Shown: positions 27,460 to 34,885 of the stretch, in pieces
Numbering within the stretch: the stretch's first letter is position 1
Layout: the number at the start of each line of letters is the position of its first letter
DNA from: Gammaproteobacteria bacterium
GTDB taxonomy: Bacteria > Pseudomonadota > Gammaproteobacteria > Pseudomonadales > Pseudohongiellaceae
DNA: 64,000 nt
Assembly: GCA_041395725.1 (NCBI GenBank)
Contig: JAWKZW010000001.1
Location: 4,222,501 to 4,286,500, forward strand
Direction of reading: 5' to 3'
Program-made: the position numbers and the translations under genes
Notes under the pieces: model-generated
Databases searched by the model: none
Told to the model about the DNA's origin: nothing
The model's input: the letters and a program-made list of their open reading frames with translations, nothing else

Positions 27460-28089
27460 ATGACGGAAAGTAAGACAAACACGATCAATGCTGACTCAAC
27501 TGCGTCTCACTCTCTGTTGCGCGCCGAAAATCACATTATCCGGCTGACCTTCTGGCAAACCATCCTCTCGGTTGTTGGTGTGGTAATTGCTGTTCTCGCC
27601 CTCTACGCGGCGCTTACTGAGTCTGCCGCGGTTCGCCAGCAGACCGCGGCAGCTGTTTGGCCGTTTGTGCAGCTGAATATTGAAAATTACGATACGGGCG
27701 ACGCTGCAGGATTTTCCTTGGGGTTTACAAATGTCGGCGTTGGTCCCGCAAAGATGCAGGATGTCCGCCTTAGCATCGATGGGAACGTCACAAGAAACTG
27801 GTCAGAGCTAGTTGCCAGCGTAGACGGGGATATCGGAGCCACAATCAACCGAGACTTTATCAGTGATCGCGTCCTGCGACCCGATGAAAAAGTTTTCATT
27901 TTCAATACCGAGGACGCTGATCTAGCGCGAAAGCTCATTGGTGCCGTCGGCAATCCGCGAGCCTCACTCACATTTTGCTACTGCTCGATATTCGAAGAGT
28001 GCTGGCTTGCGGATAGTCGCAAGGACCTGCAGGCGCCGGAGCTAGTTGAGGCCTGTCCGGACTTCGGCAGTGAGACGTATCGCAACTAG
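27460..28089 (+). CDS. Single-TM protein with extracytoplasmic domain, unknown function
   Basis: 209 residues. A membrane helix (TILSVVGVVIAVLALYAALT, residues about 37-56) is followed by a soluble domain that starts QTAAAVWPFVQLNIENY and includes FSLGFTNVGVGPAK, an arrangement I associate with uncharacterised membrane proteins of many proteobacteria. Three cysteines cluster near the end (CYCSIFEEC). AAAAAGGAG precedes the ATG. Flanked by repeat copies 11 and 12. Confidence 0.7.
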   Translation: MTESKTNTINADSTASHSLLRAENHIIRLTFWQTILSVVGVVIAVLALYAALTESAAVRQQTAAAVWPFVQLNIENYDTGDAAGFSLGFTNVGVGPAKMQDVRLSIDGNVTRNWSELVASVDGDIGATINRDFISDRVLRPDEKVFIFNTEDADLARKLIGAVGNPRASLTFCYCSIFEECWLADSRKDLQAPELVEACPDFGSETYRN

Positions 28090-28151
28090 CAAGCGCAACC
28101 GCCGACTATGACGACTTGAATTTGCGCAACAACGAATCCATGTAGGTATGG

Positions 28152-28180
28152 TGACGTCTGCTGTTGGCCGAATTCGGAAG
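28152..28180. repeat. Degenerate stem-loop repeat, copy 12
   Basis: TGACGTCTGCTGTTGGCCGA followed by ATTCGGAAGT. Last copy of the series; the gap beyond it (28181-28343) holds no gene. Confidence 0.65.
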
Positions 28181-28343
28181 TAAGGGCCTGCTTAGAACTA
28201 CCCTCTTTGCTTTCAAACGAGGTCATTGAAGCCCCACCACAGCAATTGGCATCCCTTTCCTTTCCGTACCCTTCCCAACCTAACCCCTTAAACTGGGATA
28301 ACGGGGACAGAAATAGTTTTCCCAGTGCAATCGCGGCTTCGAT

Positions 28344-28373
28344 TGAGAGTTCGTACCCCGGGAGGATTGATTC
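28344..28373. repeat. 164-bp tandem duplication, copy 1, left fragment
   Basis: First 30 bases of copy 1 (TGAGAGTTCGTACCCCGGGA...). The copy is cut here by the IS66 element and resumes at 30815. It ends with ATTGATTC, the left half of the IS target duplication. Confidence 0.85.
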
Positions 28374-28398
28374 GTAACCGTCCGGCCATCACACCTTG

Positions 28399-29967
28399 CT
28401 ATTCCGGCTGCCAGTTATGTGGCAACAGGTCATGAATGCGGCTAGCCTTCTGAGTCGGTAGCCTGGCCATGACATCTTTTAGGTATGTGTAAGGATCAAG
28501 CCTGTTCATTCGGGCTGACTTTATCAGGCTCATCACAGCAGCCGCGCGCTGACCACTGCGCAGCGATCCGGCGAACAGCCAGTTGGAACGCCCCAAGGCC
28601 CACGGGCGGATCTGATTCTCGACCCAGTTGTTGTCGATAGGCACCGCGCCATCATCGAGATAGTGGGTCAAGGCACGCCAGCGTTTCAGACTGTAATCAA
28701 TGGCTCTGGCCGTAGCCGATCCGTCCGGTACCTTTTGCCGCTGCGCCAGCAGCCAGGCATGGAAGTTCTCCAGCAGTGGGCCGGCCCGTTGTTGTCGCAG
28801 TAGGCAACGTTGCTCGTCATTCAGATCCCTGGCCTGACGCTCGATCTCGTACAACTGACCGATGCTATTCAGCGCACTGGCCGCCAGGGTGCTCTTGTTG
28901 GTAGCGTGCAGCTCAAAGAACTTGCGCCTGGCGTGGGCCATACAGCCGATCTCGGTGACACCCCGGCCGAACCCAGCCTTGTAACCACTGTAATCGTCGC
29001 ACACCAGTTTGCCCTGCCAGTCGCCCAGGAAGGTGCGGGCATGCTCCCCGGCACGGCTGGGCGCAAAGTCATAGACCACTGCCCGGGTCTGGGCATAGGG
29101 CGTTGTGCAGTAAGCCCAGATGTAGGCGCGGTGGGTTTTCTTCTTGCCCGGCGACAGCATTGGCACCGGCGTCTCGTCGGCATGAACCACCGGGTGGCTC
29201 AGGATGGTCTCGCGCAAGGCATCCGCCAGTGGCTGCAACACCACACCGCAGCGACCCACCCATTCGGCCAGCGTGGAGCGGGGAATACCCAGCCCGGCAC
29301 GTTCGAAGATCCTTTCCTGACGGTACAGCGGCAGGTGGTCGGCGTACTTGGCCACCAGCACCTGTGCCAGCAGGCCAGTGGTCGGCAGACCTTTATCGAT
29401 TACGTGCGCCGGTACCGGTGCCTGCACCAGCGTTTCGCAGTCTTTACACACCCACTTACCACGAACATGCCGCTCAACGGTGAACTCACCGGGGGTATAG
29501 TCCAGCTTTTCGCTGATGTCCTCGCCAATCCGTTGGAGCTGACAGCCACACTGGCAGTGGGTGTTGTCCGGCTCGTGCTCGATCAGCCGGCGTGGCAGCT
29601 CCGGTGGCAGGGGTACACGCTTGGGTTGTTGTTTCGGCCTGGACTGTGAGAGGGGGTCAGCCTGCGCCGCCTCCAGCTCCGCTTCGATGCCGCCCACGTC
29701 GGCGTCGACGATGTCTTCCAGGAGAGTGCGTTGCAGAACGTTCAGTTGTTCACTGTGTTTACCGAAGCGGTGACGTTTGAGTAACGCCATCTCGTGGGTC
29801 AGTTTCTTGTTGAGTGTTTCGAGGTAACTGACGCGGTGCGTAAGGCTGTCGTTGCGTTCAGTCCGCTGCTGAAGTGTCTTCTCCTGCTCGGCGAGGCGCG
29901 AGAACAACGAGGCAGTCAGGGCTCGTAGTTGCTCGGCATTAAGCTGGCTCACGTCGGGATGTGACAT
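28399..29967 (-). CDS. tnpC: IS66 transposase TnpC
   Basis: 522-residue DDE transposase, full length for the family. An N-terminal leucine-zipper-like region (LFSRLAEQEKTLQQR, YLETLNKKLTHEMALLKRHR) is followed by the family landmark FGKHSEQL, a Zn-binding CQCGCQL...CKDC region and the catalytic core with VHADETPVPML, VCDDYSGYKAGF and the C-terminal IDNNWVENQIRPWALGR. The stop lies 25 bases from the IS end. Confidence 0.97.
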   Translation of the reverse strand: MSHPDVSQLNAEQLRALTASLFSRLAEQEKTLQQRTERNDSLTHRVSYLETLNKKLTHEMALLKRHRFGKHSEQLNVLQRTLLEDIVDADVGGIEAELEAAQADPLSQSRPKQQPKRVPLPPELPRRLIEHEPDNTHCQCGCQLQRIGEDISEKLDYTPGEFTVERHVRGKWVCKDCETLVQAPVPAHVIDKGLPTTGLLAQVLVAKYADHLPLYRQERIFERAGLGIPRSTLAEWVGRCGVVLQPLADALRETILSHPVVHADETPVPMLSPGKKKTHRAYIWAYCTTPYAQTRAVVYDFAPSRAGEHARTFLGDWQGKLVCDDYSGYKAGFGRGVTEIGCMAHARRKFFELHATNKSTLAASALNSIGQLYEIERQARDLNDEQRCLLRQQRAGPLLENFHAWLLAQRQKVPDGSATARAIDYSLKRWRALTHYLDDGAVPIDNNWVENQIRPWALGRSNWLFAGSLRSGQRAAAVMSLIKSARMNRLDPYTYLKDVMARLPTQKASRIHDLLPHNWQPE

Positions 29968-30023
29968 GGACCAAGTATGCCACCGATGGTCGGTCAGTGC
30001 GACTCAAAGAGGCCCGGCATTCA

Positions 30024-30359
30024 CTACAAAGCACGAATGACGCCCGCCTCACCGAGGCGCTGCCACGGCAGCCCCTGAACCAGCGCCTGAAGCTGTTCTT
30101 CATCCACGAGAAGGTGCTTGCCGCGCCAGGGTTCCGCCCAGTGGAACTTGCCACGGTTCAGGCGTCTGGCACACAGCCACAGCCCCAATCCATCATGCAC
30201 CAGAATCTTTATCCGGTTGGCACGCTTGTTGGTAAAAGCATAAGCACAGTGTGGTCTGGCACTGCCGAACACCTGGACTACTCGGGCCAGCGCCTTATCC
30301 GGCCCGGCACGCATATCCAGTGGCTCGGTGGCCAGCCAGATCGCCTCAATACGGATCAC
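30024..30359 (-). CDS. tnpB: IS66 accessory protein TnpB
   Basis: 111 residues, the second IS66 gene. It carries the signature ATEPLDMRAGPDKALARV (usually D-M-R-x-G-x-x-x-L) and HCAYAFTNKRANRIKILVHD, followed by LWLCARRLNRGKFHW. Its ATG overlaps the tnpA stop (ATGA), consistent with translational coupling. Required for transposition in IS66 elements that encode it. Confidence 0.96.
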   Translation of the reverse strand: MIRIEAIWLATEPLDMRAGPDKALARVVQVFGSARPHCAYAFTNKRANRIKILVHDGLGLWLCARRLNRGKFHWAEPWRGKHLLVDEEQLQALVQGLPWQRLGEAGVIRAL

Positions 30360-30727
30360 TGCAGCAGGTCACGTAACAGTGCCAGACAACGATCCGACTG
30401 AGAGACTGGCCAGCTCACCTTGATCGATTGTTGACGGAAGGGAATCTCCAGACGGACACACTCGTCCGCTCCGCTAGCCGAAGCAGGCCGTGGCACTTGC
30501 GTCGAATTGATCGGTAGTGCTACAAAACCTGGAGTGGTTACCGGCAATGAATTCGTTTTGGCCTGACGGATCCACTTATGGACCAGGTTGGCATTGAGGT
30601 CATGTTCTCTGGCGACCCTGGCAACAGATGCACCGGGTTCTTGGCAAGCGGCTACGATCCTGTGTTTGAAATCCGGGGCAAACCTTCGACGCTTAACAGG
30701 TGTGGCGAATACGCTTAGTTCGTTCAT
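30356..30727 (-). CDS. tnpA: IS66 accessory protein TnpA (HTH)
   Basis: 123 residues. A helix-turn-helix of the IS3/IS66 OrfA type: FAPDFKHRIVAACQEPGASV, then ARVAREHDLNANLVHKWIRQ. ATG 30727 is the natural start; the frame is open a further 19 codons into the terminal repeat. First gene of the element, with its promoter presumably in the 79 bases up to the IS end. Confidence 0.93.
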   Translation of the reverse strand: MNELSVFATPVKRRRFAPDFKHRIVAACQEPGASVARVAREHDLNANLVHKWIRQAKTNSLPVTTPGFVALPINSTQVPRPASASGADECVRLEIPFRQQSIKVSWPVSQSDRCLALLRDLLQ

Positions 30728-30814
30728 GATAGTGTCCACTAAAAAATAGGTGGACACTATCGGTAGATCAGGCTGACCAGGCAAGATGGGTTCCCCGGCC
30801 GCTTACATTGATTC

Positions 30815-30948
30815 GGAATTAGGCTGAGCCTAATTCCTCACCCTTCGGGCAGCCTGCGGCTGTCTGCGCCGCTGCGCGGCTTTCGAACCTGGGGAGGTTC
30901 TGCTGCTCTCCTGGGAGTGCCATATTAAAAAAGGGCCCCAATGGGACC
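30815..30948. repeat. 164-bp tandem duplication, copy 1, right fragment
   Basis: Continuation of copy 1 after the IS66 target duplication. It contains a perfect hairpin (GGAATTAGGCT/AGCCTAATTCC), GC-rich hairpins (GCCGCTGCGCGGC), GAACCT-GGGG-AGGTTC, and the left half of the terminator hairpin, truncated at ATGGGACC where copy 2 begins. Confidence 0.85.
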
Positions 30949-31112
30949 TGAGAGTTCGTACACCGGGAGGATTGATTCGGAATTAGGCTGAGCCTAATTC
31001 CTCACCCTTCGGGCAGCCTGCGGCTGTCTGCGCCGCTGCGCGGCTTTCGAACCTAGGGAGGTTCTGCTGCACTCCTGGGAGTGCCATATTAAAAAAGGGC
31101 CCCAATGGGACC
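30949..31112. repeat. 164-bp tandem duplication, copy 2
   Basis: Second copy, offset exactly 164 bases from the first and differing at a few positions (GTACACCGGG for GTACCCCGGG; GAACCTAGGGAGG for GAACCTGGGGAGG; GCACTCC for GCTCTCC, which perfects the GCACTCC-TG-GGAGTGC hairpin). It leads directly into the complete terminator. Confidence 0.85.
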
Positions 31113-31124
31113 CTTTTTTAATAT
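31086..31124. terminator. Strong bidirectional terminator, probably the original tRNA-Arg terminator
   Basis: A 14-base arm on each side (ATATTAAAAAAGGG and CCCTTTTTTAATAT) encloses CCCC-AAT-GGGA, giving A/T tails in both directions. It abuts the left attachment repeat. In the uninterrupted chromosome it would lie immediately after the CCA end of tRNA-Arg on the minus strand, so it is best explained as that gene's terminator, now 27.8 kb away. Confidence 0.85.
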
Positions 31125-31131
31125 GGCGCAC
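31123..31131. repeat. Left attachment repeat (9 bp)
   Basis: ATGGCGCAC, identical to 58939-58947. The bases on either side differ between the two sites. The ATG is in frame with the short reading frame that follows. Confidence 0.75.
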
Positions 31132-31227
31132 ATCGAAGGAGAAACTTCGAACCGCCTTTTTCAGACATTAGAGGAATGGAATGAGTTTCTCAAGAAATAT
31201 GCGCCATTCTTCAAGGAGGTGGCGTAA
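31123..31227 (+). CDS. Displaced 3' end of the recombinase gene (34-codon frame)
   Basis: Open frame MAHIEGETSNRLFQTLEEWN then EFLKKYAPFFKEVA, ending TAATG with the mobC start. It opens inside the attachment repeat in the same frame in which the serine recombinase crosses the right copy. In the excised circle it would therefore be the last 34 codons of the recombinase. In the integrated state it might be translated as a 34-residue peptide, but no ribosome-binding site precedes the ATG, which sits in the terminator stem. The helical, amphipathic look supports a real protein segment. Confidence 0.7.
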   Translation: MAHIEGETSNRLFQTLEEWNEFLKKYAPFFKEVA

Positions 31228-31631
31228 TGAGAACACCTCCTACAAAATCAAGCAAAAACAACAAGATACCCACTCCATTCTCGCTCAGGCTCACTTTCGA
31301 AGAGCGAGCAGCTTTAGAGCAGGAAGCCGGAGATGAGCCGCTAGGTGCTTATATCCGCAAAAAGCTGTTAGGCAGCAAACGGAAGCCCAGAAGACGGCGC
31401 AGCCGTACCAGAAAACCTCTCAAGGATGAAAAAGCTCTGGGTGAGCTGTTGGGCAAGCTTGGCGAGTCCCGTCTTGCCAGCAACGTCAACCAGCTCGCCA
31501 AAGCGGCCAATTCTGGCTCTTTACCTGTCACGCCAGATACCGAAAAGGCACTCCAAAATGCCTGTGACGACGTGCGAGCCATGCGCATGTTGCTTATGCA
31601 GGCGCTGGGCTATTACTCCTCGGAGGTGTAG
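31227..31631 (+). CDS. mobC: MobC-like relaxosome protein
   Basis: 134 residues. The N-terminal PFSLRLTFEERAALEQEAGD and LGAYIRKKLLG form the ribbon-helix-helix-like start typical of MobC accessory proteins, followed by a very basic stretch (GSKRKPRRRRSRTRK) and a C-terminal helical part with LASNVNQLAKAANSG, the MobC core. It would bind oriT and help the relaxase open DNA. A perfect AAGGAGG lies 7 bases before the ATG, and the start overlaps the upstream short frame's stop (TAATG). The relaxase gene follows 2 bases later. Confidence 0.85.
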   Translation: MRTPPTKSSKNNKIPTPFSLRLTFEERAALEQEAGDEPLGAYIRKKLLGSKRKPRRRRSRTRKPLKDEKALGELLGKLGESRLASNVNQLAKAANSGSLPVTPDTEKALQNACDDVRAMRMLLMQALGYYSSEV

Positions 31632-31633
31632 CC

Positions 31634-32965
31634 ATGATTTTGAAGGGTAGCCAGCGCTTAGGCGGCAGGCAGCTCGCCGCGCATTTGCTCAAAACTGAAG
31701 ACAACGAGCATGTCGAAATCCACGAGCTGCGAGGGTTTATGTCTGAAGACCTGCCTTCCGCCTTCAATGAAGTCCATGCAATCAGCAAGGGTACTCGCGC
31801 CAAGCAGCCTTTTTTCTCCCTGAGTCTCAGCCCACCGCCTAACGAGCGTGTGCGTATTGAGGTCTTTGAAACAGCTATCGAGCAGATAGAGCAAAAGCTC
31901 GGTCTGGAAGAGCAGCCTCGCGCCATCGTATTTCACGAGAAAGAAGGTCGCCGTCATGCCCATGTCGTTTGGTCGAGGATCGACACAGACGAGATGAAGG
32001 CTATCAACCTGCCATTCTACAAAATGAAGCTGAAAGACGTATCCAGGGAGCTGTATTTGGAGCACGGCTGGAAAATTCCACCAGGCATCATTGATCGCAA
32101 GGATCGGAACCCACTCAACTTCAGCCGTGAGGAATGGCAGCAAGCTCGCCGCGCTGGCCTGAACCCCAAGGATATTAAGCGCACATTTCAGGAATGTTGG
32201 GCTATCTCCGATAACCGCAATGCTTTCTCACAAGCCCTGCTCAGCAAGGGCTTTGTATTGGCTCGCGGGGATCGGCGCGGATTTGTTGCCGTCGATTATC
32301 AGGGCGAAGCCTACGCAATCGCCAGATATACAGGCGTAAAGGCCAAGGATGTTCGCCAGCGGCTGGGTGATCCGCAAACGCTGCCATCTATTGAGCAAAC
32401 CAAAGACAAAATCGCAGCGGATATGTCCAAAAAACTTGAGCAGCACCTATCTCATGCTGAAGCAATCAAACAGAAACGCTCCGCTGCGTTTGAGTTCAAA
32501 CGCCAACGTCTGGTGGAAGAGCAGCGTAAAGAAAGGCAACTTCTGGAACAGTCACAGCGCAAACGCTGGGATGCAGAAACACAAGAGCGTTCACAGCGCC
32601 TATCTAAAGGGCTTATGGGTATCTGGCATCGGCTCACAGGTAAGTACGAAAAGACAAAACGCCAGAATGAACTGGATGCGCTTGTCGCCTTCCAGCGTGA
32701 TCGTCATGAGAAAGACGAACTGATATTCAAGCATATCCAACAACGCCAGCAGCTCAGCCTGCGCCAGCGCAGTGAAATCCATACTCATGAGCTGGAAATC
32801 AAGCTGTTACGTCAAGATATTGAAGATTACCGGGATTTAAAAACCGGAAAATCCAGCACTCTAAGGAGTGAATACCGCAAACGGTCAGCGCAGCAGGAGA
32901 ACGAACGAAAACCCCAGCCAAAACGGGACAAAAACCGAGATCGCGGGCATGAGCCGGAAATCTAG
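31634..32965 (+). CDS. Relaxase/mobilization nuclease
   Basis: 443 residues. The N-terminal nuclease domain (1-200) has the metal-binding histidine triad in VFHEKEGRRHAHVVWSRID (His101, His108, His110). The C-terminal half (about 255-443) is a basic, glutamine-rich coiled coil. It would nick oriT and pilot the strand in transfer. There is no tyrosine in the first 120 residues, whereas most relaxases carry the catalytic Tyr near the N-terminus; the first ones are at PFYKMK and ELYLEHGW. Close homologues I recall share the ILKGSQR..G..LA.HL start, so this seems a family trait. oriT is probably in the 100 bases upstream or in the hairpin-rich DNA of the circle junction. Confidence 0.88.
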   Translation: MILKGSQRLGGRQLAAHLLKTEDNEHVEIHELRGFMSEDLPSAFNEVHAISKGTRAKQPFFSLSLSPPPNERVRIEVFETAIEQIEQKLGLEEQPRAIVFHEKEGRRHAHVVWSRIDTDEMKAINLPFYKMKLKDVSRELYLEHGWKIPPGIIDRKDRNPLNFSREEWQQARRAGLNPKDIKRTFQECWAISDNRNAFSQALLSKGFVLARGDRRGFVAVDYQGEAYAIARYTGVKAKDVRQRLGDPQTLPSIEQTKDKIAADMSKKLEQHLSHAEAIKQKRSAAFEFKRQRLVEEQRKERQLLEQSQRKRWDAETQERSQRLSKGLMGIWHRLTGKYEKTKRQNELDALVAFQRDRHEKDELIFKHIQQRQQLSLRQRSEIHTHELEIKLLRQDIEDYRDLKTGKSSTLRSEYRKRSAQQENERKPQPKRDKNRDRGHEPEI

Positions 32966-32993
32966 CACCCTTTAAAATTGAAATATATGATCC

Positions 32994-33030
32994 ATATATA
33001 GACCGTATAAACACATTACGGTCTATATAT
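32994..33030. promoter_or_regulatory. Perfect 14-bp palindrome upstream of hipB
   Basis: Arms ATATATAGACCGTA and TACGGTCTATATAT with a 9-base loop. It lies 29 bases after the relaxase stop and about 115 before hipB. It may be an operator for HipB autoregulation; it could also form a hairpin after the mob genes. Confidence 0.5.
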
Positions 33031-33086
33031 AAGCCATTTTTTACTTGCTGAATCAGGCAAACACTGATACGCTGATTCATGTATAG

Positions 33087-33107
33087 ATCATATAAAGACT
33101 ATATGAT
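33087..33107. promoter_or_regulatory. Second palindrome upstream of hipB
   Basis: ATCATATA, 5 bases, TATATGAT, 37 bases before the hipB ATG, where the -10 region would be. It shares ATATAGA/ATATGAT words with the palindrome at 32994. The position fits a HipB operator overlapping the promoter. Confidence 0.5.
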
Positions 33108-33143
33108 TCATAGAGAGGCCAAAGGAAAAGTCAAAGGTGAGTT

Positions 33144-33482
33144 ATGCCCAAAGTATCGGCACGCACATATTCCCGCTATAGCCTGGAGGCCATCAGCCTG
33201 CTTGGCAAGCTGATCCGTGCGGCGAGAAAAGAGCGCAAGATGACCGCACAAGAGGTCGCCGACCGCGCTGGAATTTCTCGCGGTCTGTTGCAGCGTATAG
33301 AAAAAGGCGATCCCAAGTGCGAACTGGGAGCAACCTTTGAAGTTGCCACCATCGTGGGCGTGAAGCTCTTTGACGCAGAAGCGACCACACTCACCAAGCA
33401 TATTCGCCAAACAGAAGACAAACTCGCACTGCTACCCAAGTCTGTGCGCAAAAAAGTAAAGGTCGCTGATGATGACTTCTAA
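33144..33482 (+). CDS. hipB: HipB-like antitoxin (XRE-family HTH)
   Basis: 112 residues with a Cro/XRE helix-turn-helix at residues 21-75: LGKLIRAARKERKMTAQEVA, then DRAGISRGLLQRIEKGDPKC. In HipBA systems it neutralises the HipA kinase and represses the operon. The C-terminal 40 residues are charged and probably bind HipA. It overlaps hipA by 14 bases. Palindromes upstream are candidate operators. Confidence 0.85.
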   Translation: MPKVSARTYSRYSLEAISLLGKLIRAARKERKMTAQEVADRAGISRGLLQRIEKGDPKCELGATFEVATIVGVKLFDAEATTLTKHIRQTEDKLALLPKSVRKKVKVADDDF

Positions 33483-34737
33483 TACCTCCGATAACGAGGC
33501 TTTCGTCTGGATATGGCTACCCGAAGCCACTGAACCCGTTGTTGCCGGAAAGCTGGAAGCTGACGATCAGGGCAACGTGCTATTCAACTACGGTAACAGC
33601 TATCTGGAGCGTATTAGCTCTAGCCCTCCGGCCATTTCCATTTACGAGCCGGAATTACCGCTTAAAACAGGCGTATTGCCCTTACTTGATGGGCTAACCA
33701 TGCCTGGATGCATACGAGATTCTGCACCGGATGCCTGGGGACGGCGCGTTATCATCAATAAAAAGCTTGGGCGCAAAGGCAAAGATACGGATACCGATGC
33801 GCTAGGCGAGCTAACCTATTTGCTGGAATCCGGCTCTGATCGTATCGGCGCATTGGATTTTCAGCGCTCTCCCAGCGAATACGTGCCGCGCTCGGCAAAC
33901 AACGTCCCCCTGGAAGAATTGCTTCAATCCGCTGAGCGGGTTGAGCAAGGCGTACCGCTCACCCCTGAGCTGGATCAGGCGCTTTTCCATGGCAGCTCTA
34001 TCGGCGGTGCGCGCCCCAAAGCCCTGATCGAAGATCAGGGCACGAAATACGTTGCGAAGTTTTCTTCAAGCACCGACCTCTACAGCGTGGTAAAAGCTGA
34101 ATATATCGCCATGCGCCTGGCGGCACTGGCCGGAATAAATGCCGCGCCTGTAAGGCTTGTTCAAGCTGCACAAAAGGACATTCTGCTAATCGAACGATTT
34201 GATCGTGAGAAAACCGCCAAGGGCTGGACGCGCGAATCTATGGTCTCTGCGCTAACACTCTTTGGGCTGGATGACATGATGGCACGGTATGCGAGCTATG
34301 AAACCTTCGCCGAAATTATCCGCCACCGTTTCGGTGATCCGAAGGAAACTCTTGAAGAGCTGTTTTCTCGTATAGTCTTTAATATTCTGTGCGGCAATAC
34401 CGATGACCATGCAAGAAATCATGCGGCATTCTGGAACGGCAAAACACTGCGCCTAACCCCGGCTTACGACATTTGCCCTCAAGGCCGTGCAGGCAATGAG
34501 GCAACGCAAGCCATGCTGATTTCTGGCGACAACAGGCTGAGCAAGCTTAAATCCTGCCTTGATGCCGCGCCCCACTTTCAGCTTTCCGAAGAGAAAGCGA
34601 AAGCGATTTTCGAAAAGCAGCGCGAAGCGATTGAGGCAAATTGGGATAAGGTTTGCGATGAAGCAAAGCTAAGCACAGTTGACCGCAATCTATTTTGGGA
34701 AAGGCAGTTCCTCAATCCTTTTGCATTTGAAGATTGA
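33469..34737 (+). CDS. hipA: HipA-like Ser/Thr kinase toxin
   Basis: 422 residues, the usual HipA size. The N-terminal HipA_N region (residues about 60-135) has LPLLDGLTMPGCIRDSAPDA and WGRRVI. The kinase part has the glycine-rich SSIGGARPKALI loop (177-187), the catalytic NTDDHARNH (310-318) and the metal site PAYDICPQ (331-338). Classical HipA phosphorylates glutamyl-tRNA synthetase; here the target is unknown. On a mobile element it could act in maintenance or as an abortive-infection module. All key residues appear intact. Confidence 0.9.
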   Translation: MMTSNTSDNEAFVWIWLPEATEPVVAGKLEADDQGNVLFNYGNSYLERISSSPPAISIYEPELPLKTGVLPLLDGLTMPGCIRDSAPDAWGRRVIINKKLGRKGKDTDTDALGELTYLLESGSDRIGALDFQRSPSEYVPRSANNVPLEELLQSAERVEQGVPLTPELDQALFHGSSIGGARPKALIEDQGTKYVAKFSSSTDLYSVVKAEYIAMRLAALAGINAAPVRLVQAAQKDILLIERFDREKTAKGWTRESMVSALTLFGLDDMMARYASYETFAEIIRHRFGDPKETLEELFSRIVFNILCGNTDDHARNHAAFWNGKTLRLTPAYDICPQGRAGNEATQAMLISGDNRLSKLKSCLDAAPHFQLSEEKAKAIFEKQREAIEANWDKVCDEAKLSTVDRNLFWERQFLNPFAFED

Positions 34738-34744
34738 TGCTCGT

Positions 34745-34856
34745 CACTTGCCTTTTTTAGCGGCAAGTGCCGCGTTAAACCGCCAAGCCGGAGCAAGGCT
34801 TGGCGGCGCAAATTTTCGCAGCCCCACAAAAGGTTCTCAGGCGAAAATTTGCCGCC
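34745..34856. terminator. Three consecutive hairpins between convergent hipA and ardA
   Basis: Stem 1: CACTTGCC/GGCAAGTG (34745-34769) with a T-run in the loop. Stem 2: CCGCCAAGCC/GGCTTGGCGG (34780-34806). Stem 3: GGCGGCGCAAATTTTCGC paired with GCGAAAATTTGCCGCC (34802-34856). They probably terminate both converging transcripts. Confidence 0.6.
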
Positions 34857-34885
34857 GGATGATCCGGCGGCCTCACTCTCAGCGG

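Larger units (their letters stand above)
28374..30806. mobile_element. IS66-family insertion sequence, complete
   Basis: 2,433 bp with tnpA, tnpB and tnpC on the minus strand. The ends are inverted repeats (GTAACCGTCCGG at the left, GTAAGCGGCCGGGG read inward from the right), typical of IS66. The element is flanked by a perfect 8-bp direct repeat, ATTGATTC (28366-28373 and 30807-30814), the target duplication length expected for this family. All three genes look intact, so it may be active or recently active. Confidence 0.95.

Noticed and set aside
16214..28180. Stem-loop repeats as integron attC sites
   Set aside because: No RYYYAAC/GTTRRRY pair at the copies and no integron integrase in the window; the repeat is much shorter than attC.
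28350..28373. CCGGGAGGATT near 28355 and 30965 as the left attachment site
   Set aside because: It resembles tRNA-Arg inside the T-arm but does not continue to the tRNA 3' end. The 9-bp repeat at 31123 matches the exact CCA end, keeps the terminator next to the tRNA and preserves the recombinase frame, so it is the better boundary.
28810..29649. 279-codon plus-strand frame opposite tnpC
   Set aside because: Antisense to an intact IS66 transposase; composition of a shadow frame.
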